A stretch of DNA of 64,000 nt from Nilaparvata lugens (taxonomy: Eukaryota; Arthropoda; Insecta; Hemiptera; Delphacidae), in contig NC_052507.1 of the NCBI RefSeq assembly GCF_014356525.2, positions 41,228,097 through 41,292,096 on the forward strand, written 5' to 3'. Below are positions 11,664 to 22,844 of the stretch, in pieces. Every line of letters starts with the position of its first letter. Positions within the stretch are counted from its first letter, which is position 1. A program made the position numbers and the translations under genes. The notes under the pieces were generated by a model. That model was not told where the DNA came from, did not search any database, and saw nothing but the letters and a program-made list of their open reading frames with translations.

Positions 11664-12149
11664 TTGACTATCAGCACCAATGTCGATGCCAATGTCAACG
11701 CCAATAACTACACTGATGTCTACGCCAATGCCTGCGCCAATGTCGATGCCAATGCCAACACCAATATCTACACAAATAACTACGCTAATATCTACGCTGA
11801 TGCTTATGCCAATGTCAACGCCAATAACTACACCAATATCTACACAAATAACTATGCCAATATCTACGCTGATGCTTATGCCAATGTCAACGCCAATAAC
11901 TACACCGATGTCTACTCCAATGCCTGCGCCAATGTCGATGCCAATGCCAACGCCAATATCTACACCAATAACTACATCAATGTCTACGCCGATGCCTGTG
12001 CCAATGCCAATGCCAATAACTACACAGATGACTACGCCGATGCCTGCGCCGATGCCAATGCCTGCGTCAATGTTGATGCCAATGCCTACGACAATGCCAA
12101 CGCCAACACCAAAGCATATGCCAATGACAATGCCAATGCCTATTGCTGA
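11664..12149 (+). repeat. Hexamer minisatellite of copy 1, open in several frames
   Basis: About 80 hexamers of the type rYGCCA/ACGCCA/ATGTCA run without a phase break. One frame reads as Asn/Ala/Tyr/Asp-rich dipeptide repeats to a stop after NDNANAYC. A second reads Met-Pro/Thr-Pro repeats and continues past the array into a short unique tail (ADHVTQTSSLPHY...) ending at 12252. Copy 2 has the same block at half the length; copy 3 has lost it. Whether it is translated is unknown. Confidence 0.85.
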
Positions 12150-12426
12150 CCATGTAACTCAAACTTCATCACTACCACATTACCTGGAGGTAATTGCCAT
12201 CCATGTTCACATTCACAACTTTGAATTCAGAATAACAGTCACAGTATCATGAAAGAATTGATTCAAAAAATCCTTTCCTAAATTATTCCTGTATGCAGAA
12301 CTCTAAACCTTGAAAGCTGAAAATATCAAAAAACCAAACCTTACCTAAATTAATCCTCACCTAAGTTAATCCTGTATGCAGCGTCTATCTCTTTTCCAAA
12401 AAACAAATTACATTTAAATTATAAAA

Positions 12427-12956
12427 CAATTTATAATTTTTTGGAATTTAATATCGGTGACGTGTTCATGAAGTCATCACTGATTTTGAGGTGTGGTTTT
12501 TGCTCTGACTTGTTTGGTCTTCTCTAAAAATGATGGCTGGCTATGTGTTCTAATTTTGTGCTCTCTGAATATTTTTCTGTTTAATTGAAATTTTAATGTT
12601 TTAAATTGAGTTTTGAACAGTTGTATGGTGTTCTAAGTTTGTGTATTTTGATTTGTGTGTCTACAAGCCTATAGCCATTGTTTTCAACTATATAAACTGG
12701 ATAAGTATTTTAGCTTGTAATGATGCTAGGATGTTTAAGTGTGTAAGGTATTGTATTGTGGATTTGTGTTGTATATTGCCAAAATTCTTCTGAAGATTAT
12801 AAGTTGGTTTGCTCTAAAAACTGGATTTCTCATTCATAGGCGATAGATCCATTCATAGTTTATCAAGAATCTACCACTTTGGAGCCGATAACTTTCTGTA
12901 GGTTAATAGGTGTGAAATGCTATCCAACCTATTTAGGAGAAATTGGTAGCATGGCA
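12427..12956 (+). repeat. 3' LTR of copy 1, missing its 5' third
   Basis: Homologous to the last 530 bp of the full LTR, starting inside aatttataattttttggaat. The junction near 12400-12427 joins interior sequence directly to mid-LTR. Confidence 0.85.
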
Positions 12957-12960
12957 CAGT

Positions 12961-14146
12961 GAATCTTATATTCAATATTATCTCAATATTCAGTGAATCT
13001 TTTTAATTAAGTGTTTTCCACTAATTTTAAAGCTTTCATCTTTCATTGGTGATTGTATCCTTTTGTTTTTAAAATTGACAATATTTAGTAACCTTCATTC
13101 TGAATATTTGTTATTTGTTTTTCAATTATCAATATTCACATATTAATGTATTTTCATTTCGATTTCTAAAACTTTAAATAGTCTCAAACTCATTCAATTA
13201 TTCTGGTTATCTATAAAGTTTTTCAATCTCATGATTTCAAATTCATATTGTCTTATTGTAAATCAATCTTTGAATATTTCAAAGTATTGAAAGTGTTTAA
13301 ACATCACTCCTGTATCTTGTCATTATTTTAATTCAAGCAAGCAATTAGAACCATTCTTTTACTTGTATTCCTCTAATATTGTATTTTTATTAGTTTCCTT
13401 TGTGTCAGTTCAGTCTCTTGATTCTTGCACCTTTGCAGATCTTGTCTTATGTATCGATTATTACCTTAACTTTGTGACTAATGTTGTTCAGCTTATCCAT
13501 TCTAAATTTATTGTAAAAATTTTGTAATTGTTCATCATTTGTTTGATTTTGAACTTTCTTTTTTCTTATAAAACTATTCATTACAAATTTTGCTGATTCG
13601 GTTTTTAATTACTCTTGTATTTGTTACTTGAGCACCTTTTCAAATTGAGCATTTTAATTGTGATTTTTCAATATTCAGTAACATTCATTATTCATCAAGC
13701 CTGTTTTTTAATTTTGGTTTAATCATTCACTGTTCTAAATTTCTCATAGCTCTCTCAGTTATTATTTGCACTACAAACATTTTTATTAAAGTTGTGATTA
13801 TATTCAACCTTTCATTTGGTATTTTTTATTTCAATCTCAATCCTGAGTTACCATTTGCTGTACATGCCAATTTGATTTCATTCAATACATATTATGTAAG
13901 CACATTGGATCTTTCCTCCTTTCAAATTTGTATGTAGATTTTGTTAGTCACTGATTACTTTACTAAATTTCATAACCTACAAATTCACCTTTCATACAGT
14001 CCACTCTTTTGCTTAGACAAATTTCACAGATTTATTCTGTGGGTCAAACACTCCTACAGTAAGGTAGGTGTTATTTAGCTGAATCTATGCTGTTCTAGAT
14101 TACCAGAACTGGTAATATTCATTTTATCTACTCTTAGGTTCAATCT
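12961..14146. other. AT-rich region without recognised gene
   Basis: Simple AT-rich sequence with recurrent short attcagta/attcaat words. It lies downstream of the minus-strand coiled-coil relic and may be the 3' part of the same unidentified element. Confidence 0.45.
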
Positions 14147-15104
14147 CTAAATAGACTCAGTTGTACCAGTCATATGTGCTTCTAATTTATCATTAGTTTC
14201 TTGCAATTTGTCTGTACACTGTTCATTTTTCTGTGAAAGAAGTTCTAATTTACCTATCAGGTTAGCTTGTTTATTACCTAACCTCTCTAGAGTCGTCACA
14301 GTACCCTCTTGTTTCTCCTGTAAAGTATAGACTTTTTGATTAATTTTTGCCCCTAAAGAATCCACTTTTTCTACTACAATAGAATCAATGCTCTCAAATT
14401 TATTTTGAATTTGGGCTTTCCACTCTGTTGTGAGACCTGAATGAAATTATTTCCACTCTTTGGTCTGTTGTTGGACGAAAACTTTATGCTTATTTTCTAA
14501 TTCCAGACTCATATTTTTAAAACCCTCTTTTACTTCTTCAAAACGTTTTCCTAACTCATCAACTCGAGTTGAAATCTGTGTGATTGTTTGGTTTAATTTC
14601 TCATTCAATTCTACACTTTGTTGATTTACCTGAGAATCAACAGTACTTATTTGTAGCTTAGTTTCGTTGGACACAGATTCAACCCTGGAAACAACTTGAT
14701 TGATACCGGTTGTAAGTATATCCATTCTCTTACTCATGGTTTGTATCAGATTGTACATAGCAGCCATAGTAGTGGGAGAGTTATTCTCAACTTGAGAGAA
14801 ATTATTTTTAGTCTTTTCTATTTTAAAAATATTTTCAGATTCAGAATCATCAGGTACTTTTACTACTTCTGGTTCAGCATCAGAATTAGGTTCTGAAAAA
14901 TTATCAGGCTCTTGAATTCTATCTGAATCAAGTTTAGGAGATTCGATCTGGGTCGAAGACATTTGATTCAGATTTTCAGGACAAAAGTTTGAGGAAGATA
15001 CTGCCTAAATTTCTATCTTGCATACTTGATTCATCCAGTTCAACAACTGAAGGAGATTCTTGGTTTGTAGCTATTTCTAACAAATATCTTAACCTTTCAA
15101 TTTC
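14147..15104 (-). pseudogene. Coiled-coil protein relic with one in-frame stop
   Basis: The minus-strand frame from 14962 to 14147 is continuous except for one TAA at 14447-14449; both halves are in the same frame. The N-terminus is acidic (Asp/Glu/Ser/Pro-rich, about 60 residues). It is followed by some 200 residues with heptad-like spacing (for example LNEKLNQTITQISTRVDELGK), predicted as coiled coil. Upstream, to about 15104, another frame reads EIERLRYLLEIATNQESPS, so the gene probably began further 5' and suffered a frameshift. No known domain is recognised. Its plan (acidic N-terminus, then coiled coil, AT-rich downstream) resembles the LTR-element ORF, but the residues do not visibly align. 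Confidence 0.55.
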
Positions 15105-15600
15105 CTAAATCTTTAAATCTTATACCGCAAAATATAAATTTATCAATTCTCTGAACATAAATTATAGTCTAGTCGTTTTTCTGCCACAGAAATAATGTTT
15201 ATTACCTGCTTGCACAAGTATACAGTAGCAAGTATATGTAGCCTAACACATAAAAACTAAAGATTATAATAATTAAATCTTTTTTTTCATGAGTATAAGT
15301 CGTGCCTTTCATAATAATTTTACTCTTGGAATGAGTGTGCTCAATAAATATTACAAAAATCTGGTGTGGCGCACTCACACAACTTTCCTTGCCGTTACGA
15401 AAATTGATTACCTGACGCTAGTGTTCCCGCGCATCTGAAGTCTACTGATTCAAAGATCTGAGCCAGCTCTGGTGTCAGGACAATAACGCTGGAGACAAAC
15501 GATGTCTGCTATCTCTTCATAGTGAAATATTTCATCGAATCAACTGTTGCCAACACTTTGCAATTGAAATAATCAAATTTTATCGAATTTCGAACTTATT
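15105..15600. other. No gene; possible dispersed-repeat sequence
   Basis: Contains a less AT-rich segment at 15360-15520 (ctggtgtggcgcactcacac and onwards) that looks like a transposon fragment but could not be paired within the window. Confidence 0.4.
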
Positions 15601-16020
15601 TTCAATTTTAGGTGAAAATGTTAATGAACATTAATTGTAGAGATTTTCATGCTCAATCTCTTTCACTTGAAATTCTCTGTTTAAATTGTATCTGACACCT
15701 GATAATTGGGAATCTAAAATCAAACTTTGCATAGATGGAGCGGAGCTCCTGAAATTTTTACAGATATGGGACTTGTGGAAGTTGATAGAGCTTATCAATG
15801 ACTATTTTAGGTACCGTATAAATTTTATCAAAATTGTTGGAGCCGTTTTCGAGAAAATCGTGAAAACCCCTGTTTTTGACGACATTTTTGCCATTTTGAA
15901 TTGCATTTGATCGAAATTGTTCGGGTCGGATCCTTATACTGTAAGGACCTTAAGTTCCAAATTTCAAGTCGTTCCGTTGATTGTGAGATGAGATATCGTG
16001 TACACAGACGCACATACACT

Positions 16021-16068
<48 letters not shown>

Positions 16069-16226
16069 ACACACACACACACATACATACAGACCAATAC
16101 CCAAAAACCACTTTTTTGGACTCAGAGGACCTTGAAACGTATAGAAATTTAGAAATAGGGGTACCTTAGTTTTTTCGGAAAGCAATACTTTCCTTACCTA
16201 TGGTAATAGGGCAAGGAAAGTAAAAA
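15600..16226. repeat. Dispersed repeat with internal (CA)n, copy B
   Basis: Same family as 1-429, here with its upstream part. The CA tract lies at about 16027-16081. It ends ctatggtaatagggcaagg. Frames through the tract on both strands are artefacts. The left limit is approximate. Confidence 0.75.
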
Positions 16227-17756
16227 TGCATAGTTTTCTTTCACAATAAGTTATTCCTGCCGTCTTGACTCGGTTCATTTACTGGTAACTTGAATTTATT
16301 ACTTGATATAATATATCTATTCTCTGCTTAATTATATCTATCGTTTGTATTTTTCTAACATTAATAAAGCTATGATTTATAATAATACAATTAATAATTT
16401 AAAGCTTTCTCCAGACATTGCCAATAAATTTAATAATTAGCTCTTGGCTTTTCATTATATTCCATACTATAATGAATTAATGACTAGGTTATGTAATTTT
16501 GCATTAATCTATATATATTTTATTCTCAATTACAATTTTGAGATAGACATTAGGCTTTTAATTTTTATTATAGATTTGGGGTTCCTTGGTTTGGGCGACA
16601 TGTATTGGGGTTTATAATCTTGAAATCCCAATTTAGAAATATCCACTATTACTTCGGCCTATTTTTATTGAATAAATTGAAATTGGTCCCATATTTTTAT
16701 ATTTTAAAAGGTTAATTATATTTCATAATTGCTCAGAATAACTCAATCAATTAATAGTAATCAATTAATTAATAGGCCTGAGGTAAGACATGTGGTGGTG
16801 ATGGAATATGCAGGAAAATTTGGCAATATATATTTTGATCAACTCACCGCTATATATAGTCCTCATAAAACCGGTCGACACGATAGGACAAGGACAACGA
16901 CATAATATGTGTTATCTCTCCTTCACATATGAAACACGTTCAATTCTTATCACATCATCATACGGCACATACATGCACCAACAAACTGATAAACTTTTTC
17001 TTCATCACACTTCCGAGATGTGAAATCACACTCAATTGCCAAATAATTAAGGATGGGAATAGGATGGGTGGTGAATATAATTTGATATTATATTTTAATT
17101 CGAATTACCTTAATTTTGAAAATATTATCCTCTGTAGAATATTTTTGTTTTTGGCCGATCAATCTATCAGCTGCATGGAAGGAGCGCTCTCTGTTATCAG
17201 AAATAGGAGATAATGAACTCAGAGATTGGCGCCTACTTTCAAAATTCTTTCGATTAATGCTGTTTCTATTTTTATTGGAAAATATGCTGTGACAATATAT
17301 ATCAAAATGAATGTCTGCATGTGTGTTTAATATTGCATGAATTATACAGTTTTGATGTATTATTTGAAAGTTCATGAAGAGATAGGATTGGAATTGATAT
17401 TATTGAAAGTCGCCGGTACTCAAGGTTGGTATGGAAACAGCTATATCTAATATTTGAATTGAATTTAATTTGATCAAAATAGGCTAGCTCGCTTTATTTT
17501 TTCCTCCTCTTTCAAAAAAAGGAAATATCTTCAATATAATAATCAAAGGAAATGAAATATAATAATCTATATATAAAAATGAATATCTATTTTTTTGAAT
17601 TCCATATTACCACCAATCGATTGAGATGAATATATATATGTTTTCGGAATAATAAATGCTGCATGACTAAGCACATAGGAAGTCCGTATTGAGATTTAAA
17701 TTAAAATATTGATTGTCAGATAAAATTCATGATTCATCAAAAAAAGACAAGTGTAA
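16227..17756. other. No recognised gene
   Basis: AT-rich. The final ~40 bp (caagtgtaacata) belong to the dispersed Helitron-like end into which LTR copy 2 inserted. Confidence 0.5.
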
Positions 17757-17760
17757 CATA

Positions 17761-18561
17761 TGTAATATTACATTTTTTCTTGATTAAAATCGAATCTTCA
17801 ATTCGAGATCTATAAAACTTAATAGTAAATATCAGAGTAATCGATATGCGGACAACTTTTAACTGAGAATTTATCGTGAATAATTGTGTTGCACATTCCA
17901 TGGTATCACCAAAACAGAGTTAACAGAATTAACAGGTCATTATAAATATAGAGGATATATAAATTTAAAATAACAGTTTTGAAATAAAGTTTTATTGAGA
18001 TCAAATGTAAAATGTAAATTCTAAACGTGTAATTTATAATTTTTTGGAATTTAATATCAATGACGTGTTCATAACGTCGCCACTGGTTTGAGGTGTGGCT
18101 TTGCTCTGTACTTGTTAGCTTCTCTCTCTGAAAAATGATGGATGGCTATGGTGCTCTAATTTTGTGCTCTCTGAATATTTTTCTGTTCAATTGAAATTTA
18201 TAATGTTTTAATTTGAGATTTGAACAGTTTTATGGTGTTCTAAGTTTGTATAATTTGATTTGTGTGTCTACAAGCCTATAGCCATTGTTTTCAACTATAT
18301 AAATGGATAAGTATTTTAGCTTGTAATGATGCTAGATGTTTAAGTGTGTAAGGTATTGTTTTGTGGATTTGTGTTGTATATTGCCAAAATTCTTATGAAG
18401 ATTATAAGTTGATTTGCTCTGAAAACTGGATTTCTTATTCATAAGCAGTAGATCTATTCATAATTTATCAAGAATCTACCATTTTGGAGCCGATAACTTC
18501 CTTTAGGTTAATAGGTGAGAAATGCTATCCAACCTATTTAGGATGAATTGGTAGCACAGCA
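17761..18561 (+). repeat. 5' LTR of copy 2
   Basis: 801 bp, TGTAATATTACA...GGTAGCACAGCA. Confidence 0.9.
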
Positions 18562-18601
18562 CATAGGATGCCGTACATTGACTTTTTGGCGGTACGAAGT
18601 T
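18562..18601 (+). repeat. 40-bp duplicate of the 3' flanking DNA placed after the 5' LTR
   Basis: cataggatgccgtacattga and the following actttttggcggtacgaagtt match 23646-23685 with one difference. The segment replaces the leader found in copies 1 and 3. Confidence 0.9.
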
Positions 18602-18605
18602 CCAA

Positions 18606-19538
18606 ATGTTTGAAAACATTCAAAACTTAGATGAAGAATCTCAAGATTTAGACCTAACCTTAAACAATGACTCAAACGATAGTGTAGCTGTAAGTGAAAA
18701 CGTTTCAAATGTAACAATTCATGAGGAAGTAGTGGAAATATCAAATGAAACAAGTATGGTAGGAGCTAAAAATGATCTAAATCTTATAGCATTCTTAACA
18801 CAAATGTTTGATAGACAAAATGCTAGGTTTGATGAGCAAAATGCTAAGATTGATAATTTGAAACAAGATCAAAGTGCTAGGTTTGATGATATGAAGCAAG
18901 AATGTACTAGTATAAGACTAGAGCAGGTTAGTATAAACCTTCTATTAAAAGATACACATGAAACATTGATAGATAATCATGAAGATGAAAGCAAATTGAA
19001 GCAGGATGATAGTAGTGTTGTAATACAAGATCAATTATTTCAAGTTTCAGATAATGTAGGCCTAGTTACTGTTATTGAAAAAGTAAATCCTAGTGAGATA
19101 GTAGAATTGAGTAATGTAGTAGGTAGGGAGTTGTCTTTATTGAAAGTCAACAGTAAAGAAAGTAGTATTGCCAAATTGAAAGTTAGGAGAACAGTGAATA
19201 AAGTGAATGTTTACATGAGACAGGTTTCTGTGGAGGTTAGGAACAATGTAAACAAAATGAATCTTGCTTTGTATCAAGTTGATGAATTCAACTTTCAACT
19301 AAAAATTGAAAAAATGTATGCAAAGCATTATCCAGTGAACATGACTGATTTTTGTAAGCAAAATGGCTTTGTTGAAACAAATGAACCCATGAATAAAATG
19401 ATGTTCTTGAAGAAAACAAAGTACAAAGTCACCATTGATGTGTTAGTATTCAAAGGTTGTTTCAAGTTGCTTACTTACAAGATGATGACAGTGAATCACA
19501 TGATGAAAGGGTATTCCCCAGCACTATGTTATGATTAG
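18606..19538 (+). CDS. Coiled-coil protein of the LTR element, copy 2 (310 aa, intact)
   Basis: The frame is uninterrupted. Residues 1-55 are acidic and Asn/Ser-rich (starts MFENIQNLDEESQDLDL) and are not present in copies 1 and 3. From about residue 57 (NDLNLIAFLTQ) it aligns with the other copies. Three heptad-like units and LKQDQSARFDDMKQE form a probable coiled coil at about 60-100. A mixed middle contains VEKVNPSEIVELSN-like sequence, and a basic C-terminal half (KVRRTVNKVNVYMRQVSVEV...) ends SPALCYD. There is no signal peptide, zinc knuckle or enzyme motif. Function unknown; a structural, Gag-like role is only inferred from being the sole ORF of an LTR element. Upstream is the 40-bp flank duplicate rather than the usual leader. 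Confidence 0.8.
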   Translation: MFENIQNLDEESQDLDLTLNNDSNDSVAVSENVSNVTIHEEVVEISNETSMVGAKNDLNLIAFLTQMFDRQNARFDEQNAKIDNLKQDQSARFDDMKQECTSIRLEQVSINLLLKDTHETLIDNHEDESKLKQDDSSVVIQDQLFQVSDNVGLVTVIEKVNPSEIVELSNVVGRELSLLKVNSKESSIAKLKVRRTVNKVNVYMRQVSVEVRNNVNKMNLALYQVDEFNFQLKIEKMYAKHYPVNMTDFCKQNGFVETNEPMNKMMFLKKTKYKVTIDVLVFKGCFKLLTYKMMTVNHMMKGYSPALCYD

Positions 19539-21384
19539 GAATCCTGTGTTATGCCGGGATTCAGAATAGCATAATCGCTATGCAGTGTATGGTAAGAGTC
19601 CATAATTGTGTCTTTTTTCTTTCCTGTAGCCTATTTTTCTTGGCCCTTAATCTTTTTAAATTTCGAGTCTTTCCTGTCTTTGTGTAATGTTCAGTAAATT
19701 CCTTCTATGATGCATATCTTAACCAATCTTGTCCATAGTCATTTAAATTTGTGTTTTTTCTGAAATAATTTTGGAAGTTAAAATAGTAGCTTATATTCCT
19801 AATCTTTAAATTGTTGATAAAACTTAACTTTTCTAAAATCTATCTATTGTAGTGTAAATAATTGTTTGCTTGCGGTATATTTTTTCATCATGTATTACAT
19901 ATTTTAATTATGTCTATTTCTTGTCAGGTATCATATTAGGTAACTAGGTTTTTCAGAGCAAATTATGTCCCATTTTCTCATCTTTCATTGCATATCGTGC
20001 CATAAGCCATATGTAATTAGGTTATAGTTTTCTTTTGGGCTTTTAACCCATTTTGCAATTTTTTTTATTTGTAGTATATTTTTATTAAATATACTTCCTT
20101 ATGAAAGTTTAGTACTGACATGTAGGATAGGCTCTAATTAATCTTTCTCTTCCTTGTATTATTTAGGAAATTTATTTACCCAATTTTCTTTTTTTCTTAT
20201 TTGTATTTTTTAGGGAACTTATTTACCCATTATCCATCTTGATCATCTTTGTATTGTAATCTTGAAATGGTTTGTACTTATTATACAGTCTTCAAATTCT
20301 GAAATTATTTAAAAAATAATGGTTCAATTAAGAACATGCTGAAATCTAATCTTATGTATAAATTCTTTTGTTATAATAATAAAACTTCAAAATTTGAAAG
20401 TATTAATGAATTGTGTCGCCATACATATGAGATGTTCAATATAAATGAAAGTTAACTTGAATAATGTTTTCATTAAATAAAAACGTATTGTCATATTATT
20501 AATTGAAAGGAGTTAAAGGTTAAAATTTCTCTAAAGTTTTTGTAATTGATGTCTTTTTCTAAATTTAAAAAACTGTTTGTTCTATAAATTTTAATATGAT
20601 TGATTATCGTTTGAAATGGATGCTGGAGTGTATGTAGAATTCTTAGTGGGGTTTATTGATTAGAATTTTGCTGGCATGTGATTGTTTTTTGAGATGGAAA
20701 CCCATTATTGCCTAAAGAAGGAATAACAGAGGTTATGACTTAGAGAGGCAGAAACGAGATAATATTTTTTGTGTTGATTACTTATGTTGATTGCCATAGA
20801 TGCAGATTACTTATGTTGATTGCCATAGATGCAGATGATTACTTATGAATATTGACTGATTCTGAAGCAAAGTATTATTGATGTTTTGAATGATTTCTTG
20901 TTTAATGATTGATAGTAAAGTTTTGTCATGAAATGTAGTTTGTGTTTAGAACATTGAAAAGTCAAAATAAACTATAGTATCCAACAAACGATCATTAATA
21001 ATATTGAATAATTTGCTTTTTATGAAATATTTGAACAGTGAATAAATGGAAATGAAATTTTTTTTTATCAAAATTTTGTAATTGATATTTCTAGAGTTTG
21101 AGGAAATTTCACAATTTATGTATTGCTGACTGTATAATAAGATGTTAACAAATTTCATTTTTATATTGATTATATACTTAGAAATAATTTTCATGTGTAT
21201 TAGATTGTATTGGTAGCCTAATCAAAATTTTCTTTTTAGTTTATAAGCATTTTAAAAAAACAGGTACAGCATGGACATTAACATCAAAATAATTATCACG
21301 TGAATCTCGAAATCAACAACAAGTGAACGCCATGAAGAGTGTTAAGAACATTTGGGTGATTTTCGAACTAGTGTGACTCATTAA
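19539..21384 (+). other. AT-rich non-coding interior of copy 2
   Basis: Collinear with 9526-11663 of copy 1, with several indels (for example about 300 bp shorter near 21010-21050). Confidence 0.8.
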
Positions 21385-21642
21385 TTGAATATCTACGCCA
21401 ATATCTACGCTGATGCCTACACCAATGCCAACGCCAATATCTACGCCAATATCTACACCAATAACTACGCCGATATCTATACTGATGTCTACACCAATGT
21501 CTGCGCCAATGTTGAAGCCAATGCCTACGACAATGCTGATGCCAATGCCTGCGCCAATGTTGATGCCAATGCCTACAACAATGCAAACGCCTATGCCGAC
21601 ACCAATGCATACGCCAATGACAATGCCAATGCCTATTGCTGA
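21385..21642 (+). repeat. Hexamer minisatellite of copy 2
   Basis: 43 hexamers in phase, homologous to 11664-12149 but shorter. The same two frames stay open. The Met-Pro/Thr-Pro frame again continues into a conserved short tail ending at 21745. Confidence 0.85.
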
Positions 21643-21966
21643 CCGTGTAACTCAAACTTCAACACTACCACATTACCTGGAGGTAATTGCCATCCATGTT
21701 CACGTTCACAACTTTGAATTCAGGATAACAGTCACAGTATCATGAAAGAATTGATTCAAAAAATCCTCTCCTAAATTATTCCTGTATGCAGAACTCTAAA
21801 CCTTGAAAGCTGAAAATATCAAAAACCAAACCTTACCTAAATTAATCCTCACCTAAGTTAATCCTGTATGCAGCATCTATCTCTTTTCCAAAAAACAGAT
21901 TACATTGTCATTTCAAGCCTGAAATGTACATTGTATAATTATATGATACAAAATTTACGTGACTCT

Positions 21967-22205
21967 GTATCGAGTTTGGTATGCAGCCATCTACTACAAG
22001 CATGAGGCAATGCTAACTGAGATGTCACCAGTATCGAGTTTGGTATGCAGCCGTCTACTACAAGCATGAGGCAATGCTAACTGAGATGTCAACTGTATTG
22101 AGTTTGGTATGCAGCCGTCTACTACAAGCATGAGGCAATGCTAACTCAGATGTCACCTGTATCGAGTTTGGTATGCATCAGTCGACTACAAGTATCAGCC
22201 GAACA
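21967..22205 (+). repeat. 64-bp tandem repeat, about 3.7 units
   Basis: Units begin at 21967, 22031, 22095 and 22159 (gtatcgagtttggtatgcag...). They are near identical and head to tail. This is found only in copy 2 because the other copies are deleted here. Confidence 0.95.
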
Positions 22206-22300
22206 CTATGTGCATCCAGATCACCCCAACACTATGTGCATCCAGATCAGCCCAACACTACGAGTATTCGGATCAGCCCAACACTGATGTCATCACACTG
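22196..22300 (+). repeat. About 24-bp tandem repeat, 3-4 units
   Basis: Units are variants of cccaacactatgtgcatcca followed by gatca, directly after the 64-bp array. Confidence 0.85.
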
Positions 22301-22830
22301 GAGTCACACTTAACTGAAATTCATACTGAGTGCCTTAACAGACTGTTTTCCAAAATTTGCATCAATAAAATCAACCACGTCAATAGTGAAAGAAATGAAC
22401 ATTTTTTGATTTATTGAAATTTTATGTGAAAATTAAATGTAACAATTCATCAATTAATTTAAAAAAAAAAAATTTTTTTGTTCAACATACTAAATTTTCA
22501 TGCAATAAAAAATTGAATTTTTCTATCTATTAAATTTATGTGCAATTTCAAAAACTATTCTTTATATATATTAAACTTTCCATTGAGATATTTTCCTTGA
22601 ATTATAAAGCTAAATCAAAAGTATTTTTGATATTCTATATTTTGAAATATTCTTTAGAAATATATAGAAAATGCTATTGATGAATTTTTATGATAATTTT
22701 CAATTATAGTAGACATGTAATGTTTTTATAGAAAAAATTGTTACTGTTCTCGAATTTAATTTCAACAATTTCCATTTGTTTCAATGTATTTTTTTTCTTT
22801 AAATTCTCAAACAGTAAAATTTTTTATGTC

Positions 22831-22840
22831 AAGAGGGGGG
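22831..22840 (+). promoter_or_regulatory. Polypurine tract of copy 2
   Basis: aagagggggg lies 4 bp before the TG of the 3' LTR, the expected place for the plus-strand primer of reverse transcription. Confidence 0.8.
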
Positions 22841-22844
22841 TATT

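Larger units (their letters stand above)
7711..12956 (+). mobile_element. Non-autonomous LTR element with coiled-coil ORF, copy 1
   Basis: A 5' LTR (7711-8507) and a 5'-truncated 3' LTR flank an AT-rich interior of about 3.9 kb. The element begins TGTAATATTACA and ends GGTAGCATGGCA. It is bounded by a 4-bp direct duplication CAGT (7707-7710 and 12957-12960), so the insertion ends are exact. The interior holds one coiled-coil ORF and a hexamer minisatellite but no protease, reverse transcriptase or integrase. Compared with copy 2, a deletion of about 1.2 kb removed the 3' interior, the polypurine tract and the start of the 3' LTR. Confidence 0.88.

Noticed and set aside
21967..22205. CRISPR-like array
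   Set aside because: Units are head-to-tail without unique spacers and lie inside a eukaryotic LTR element; it is a plain tandem repeat.
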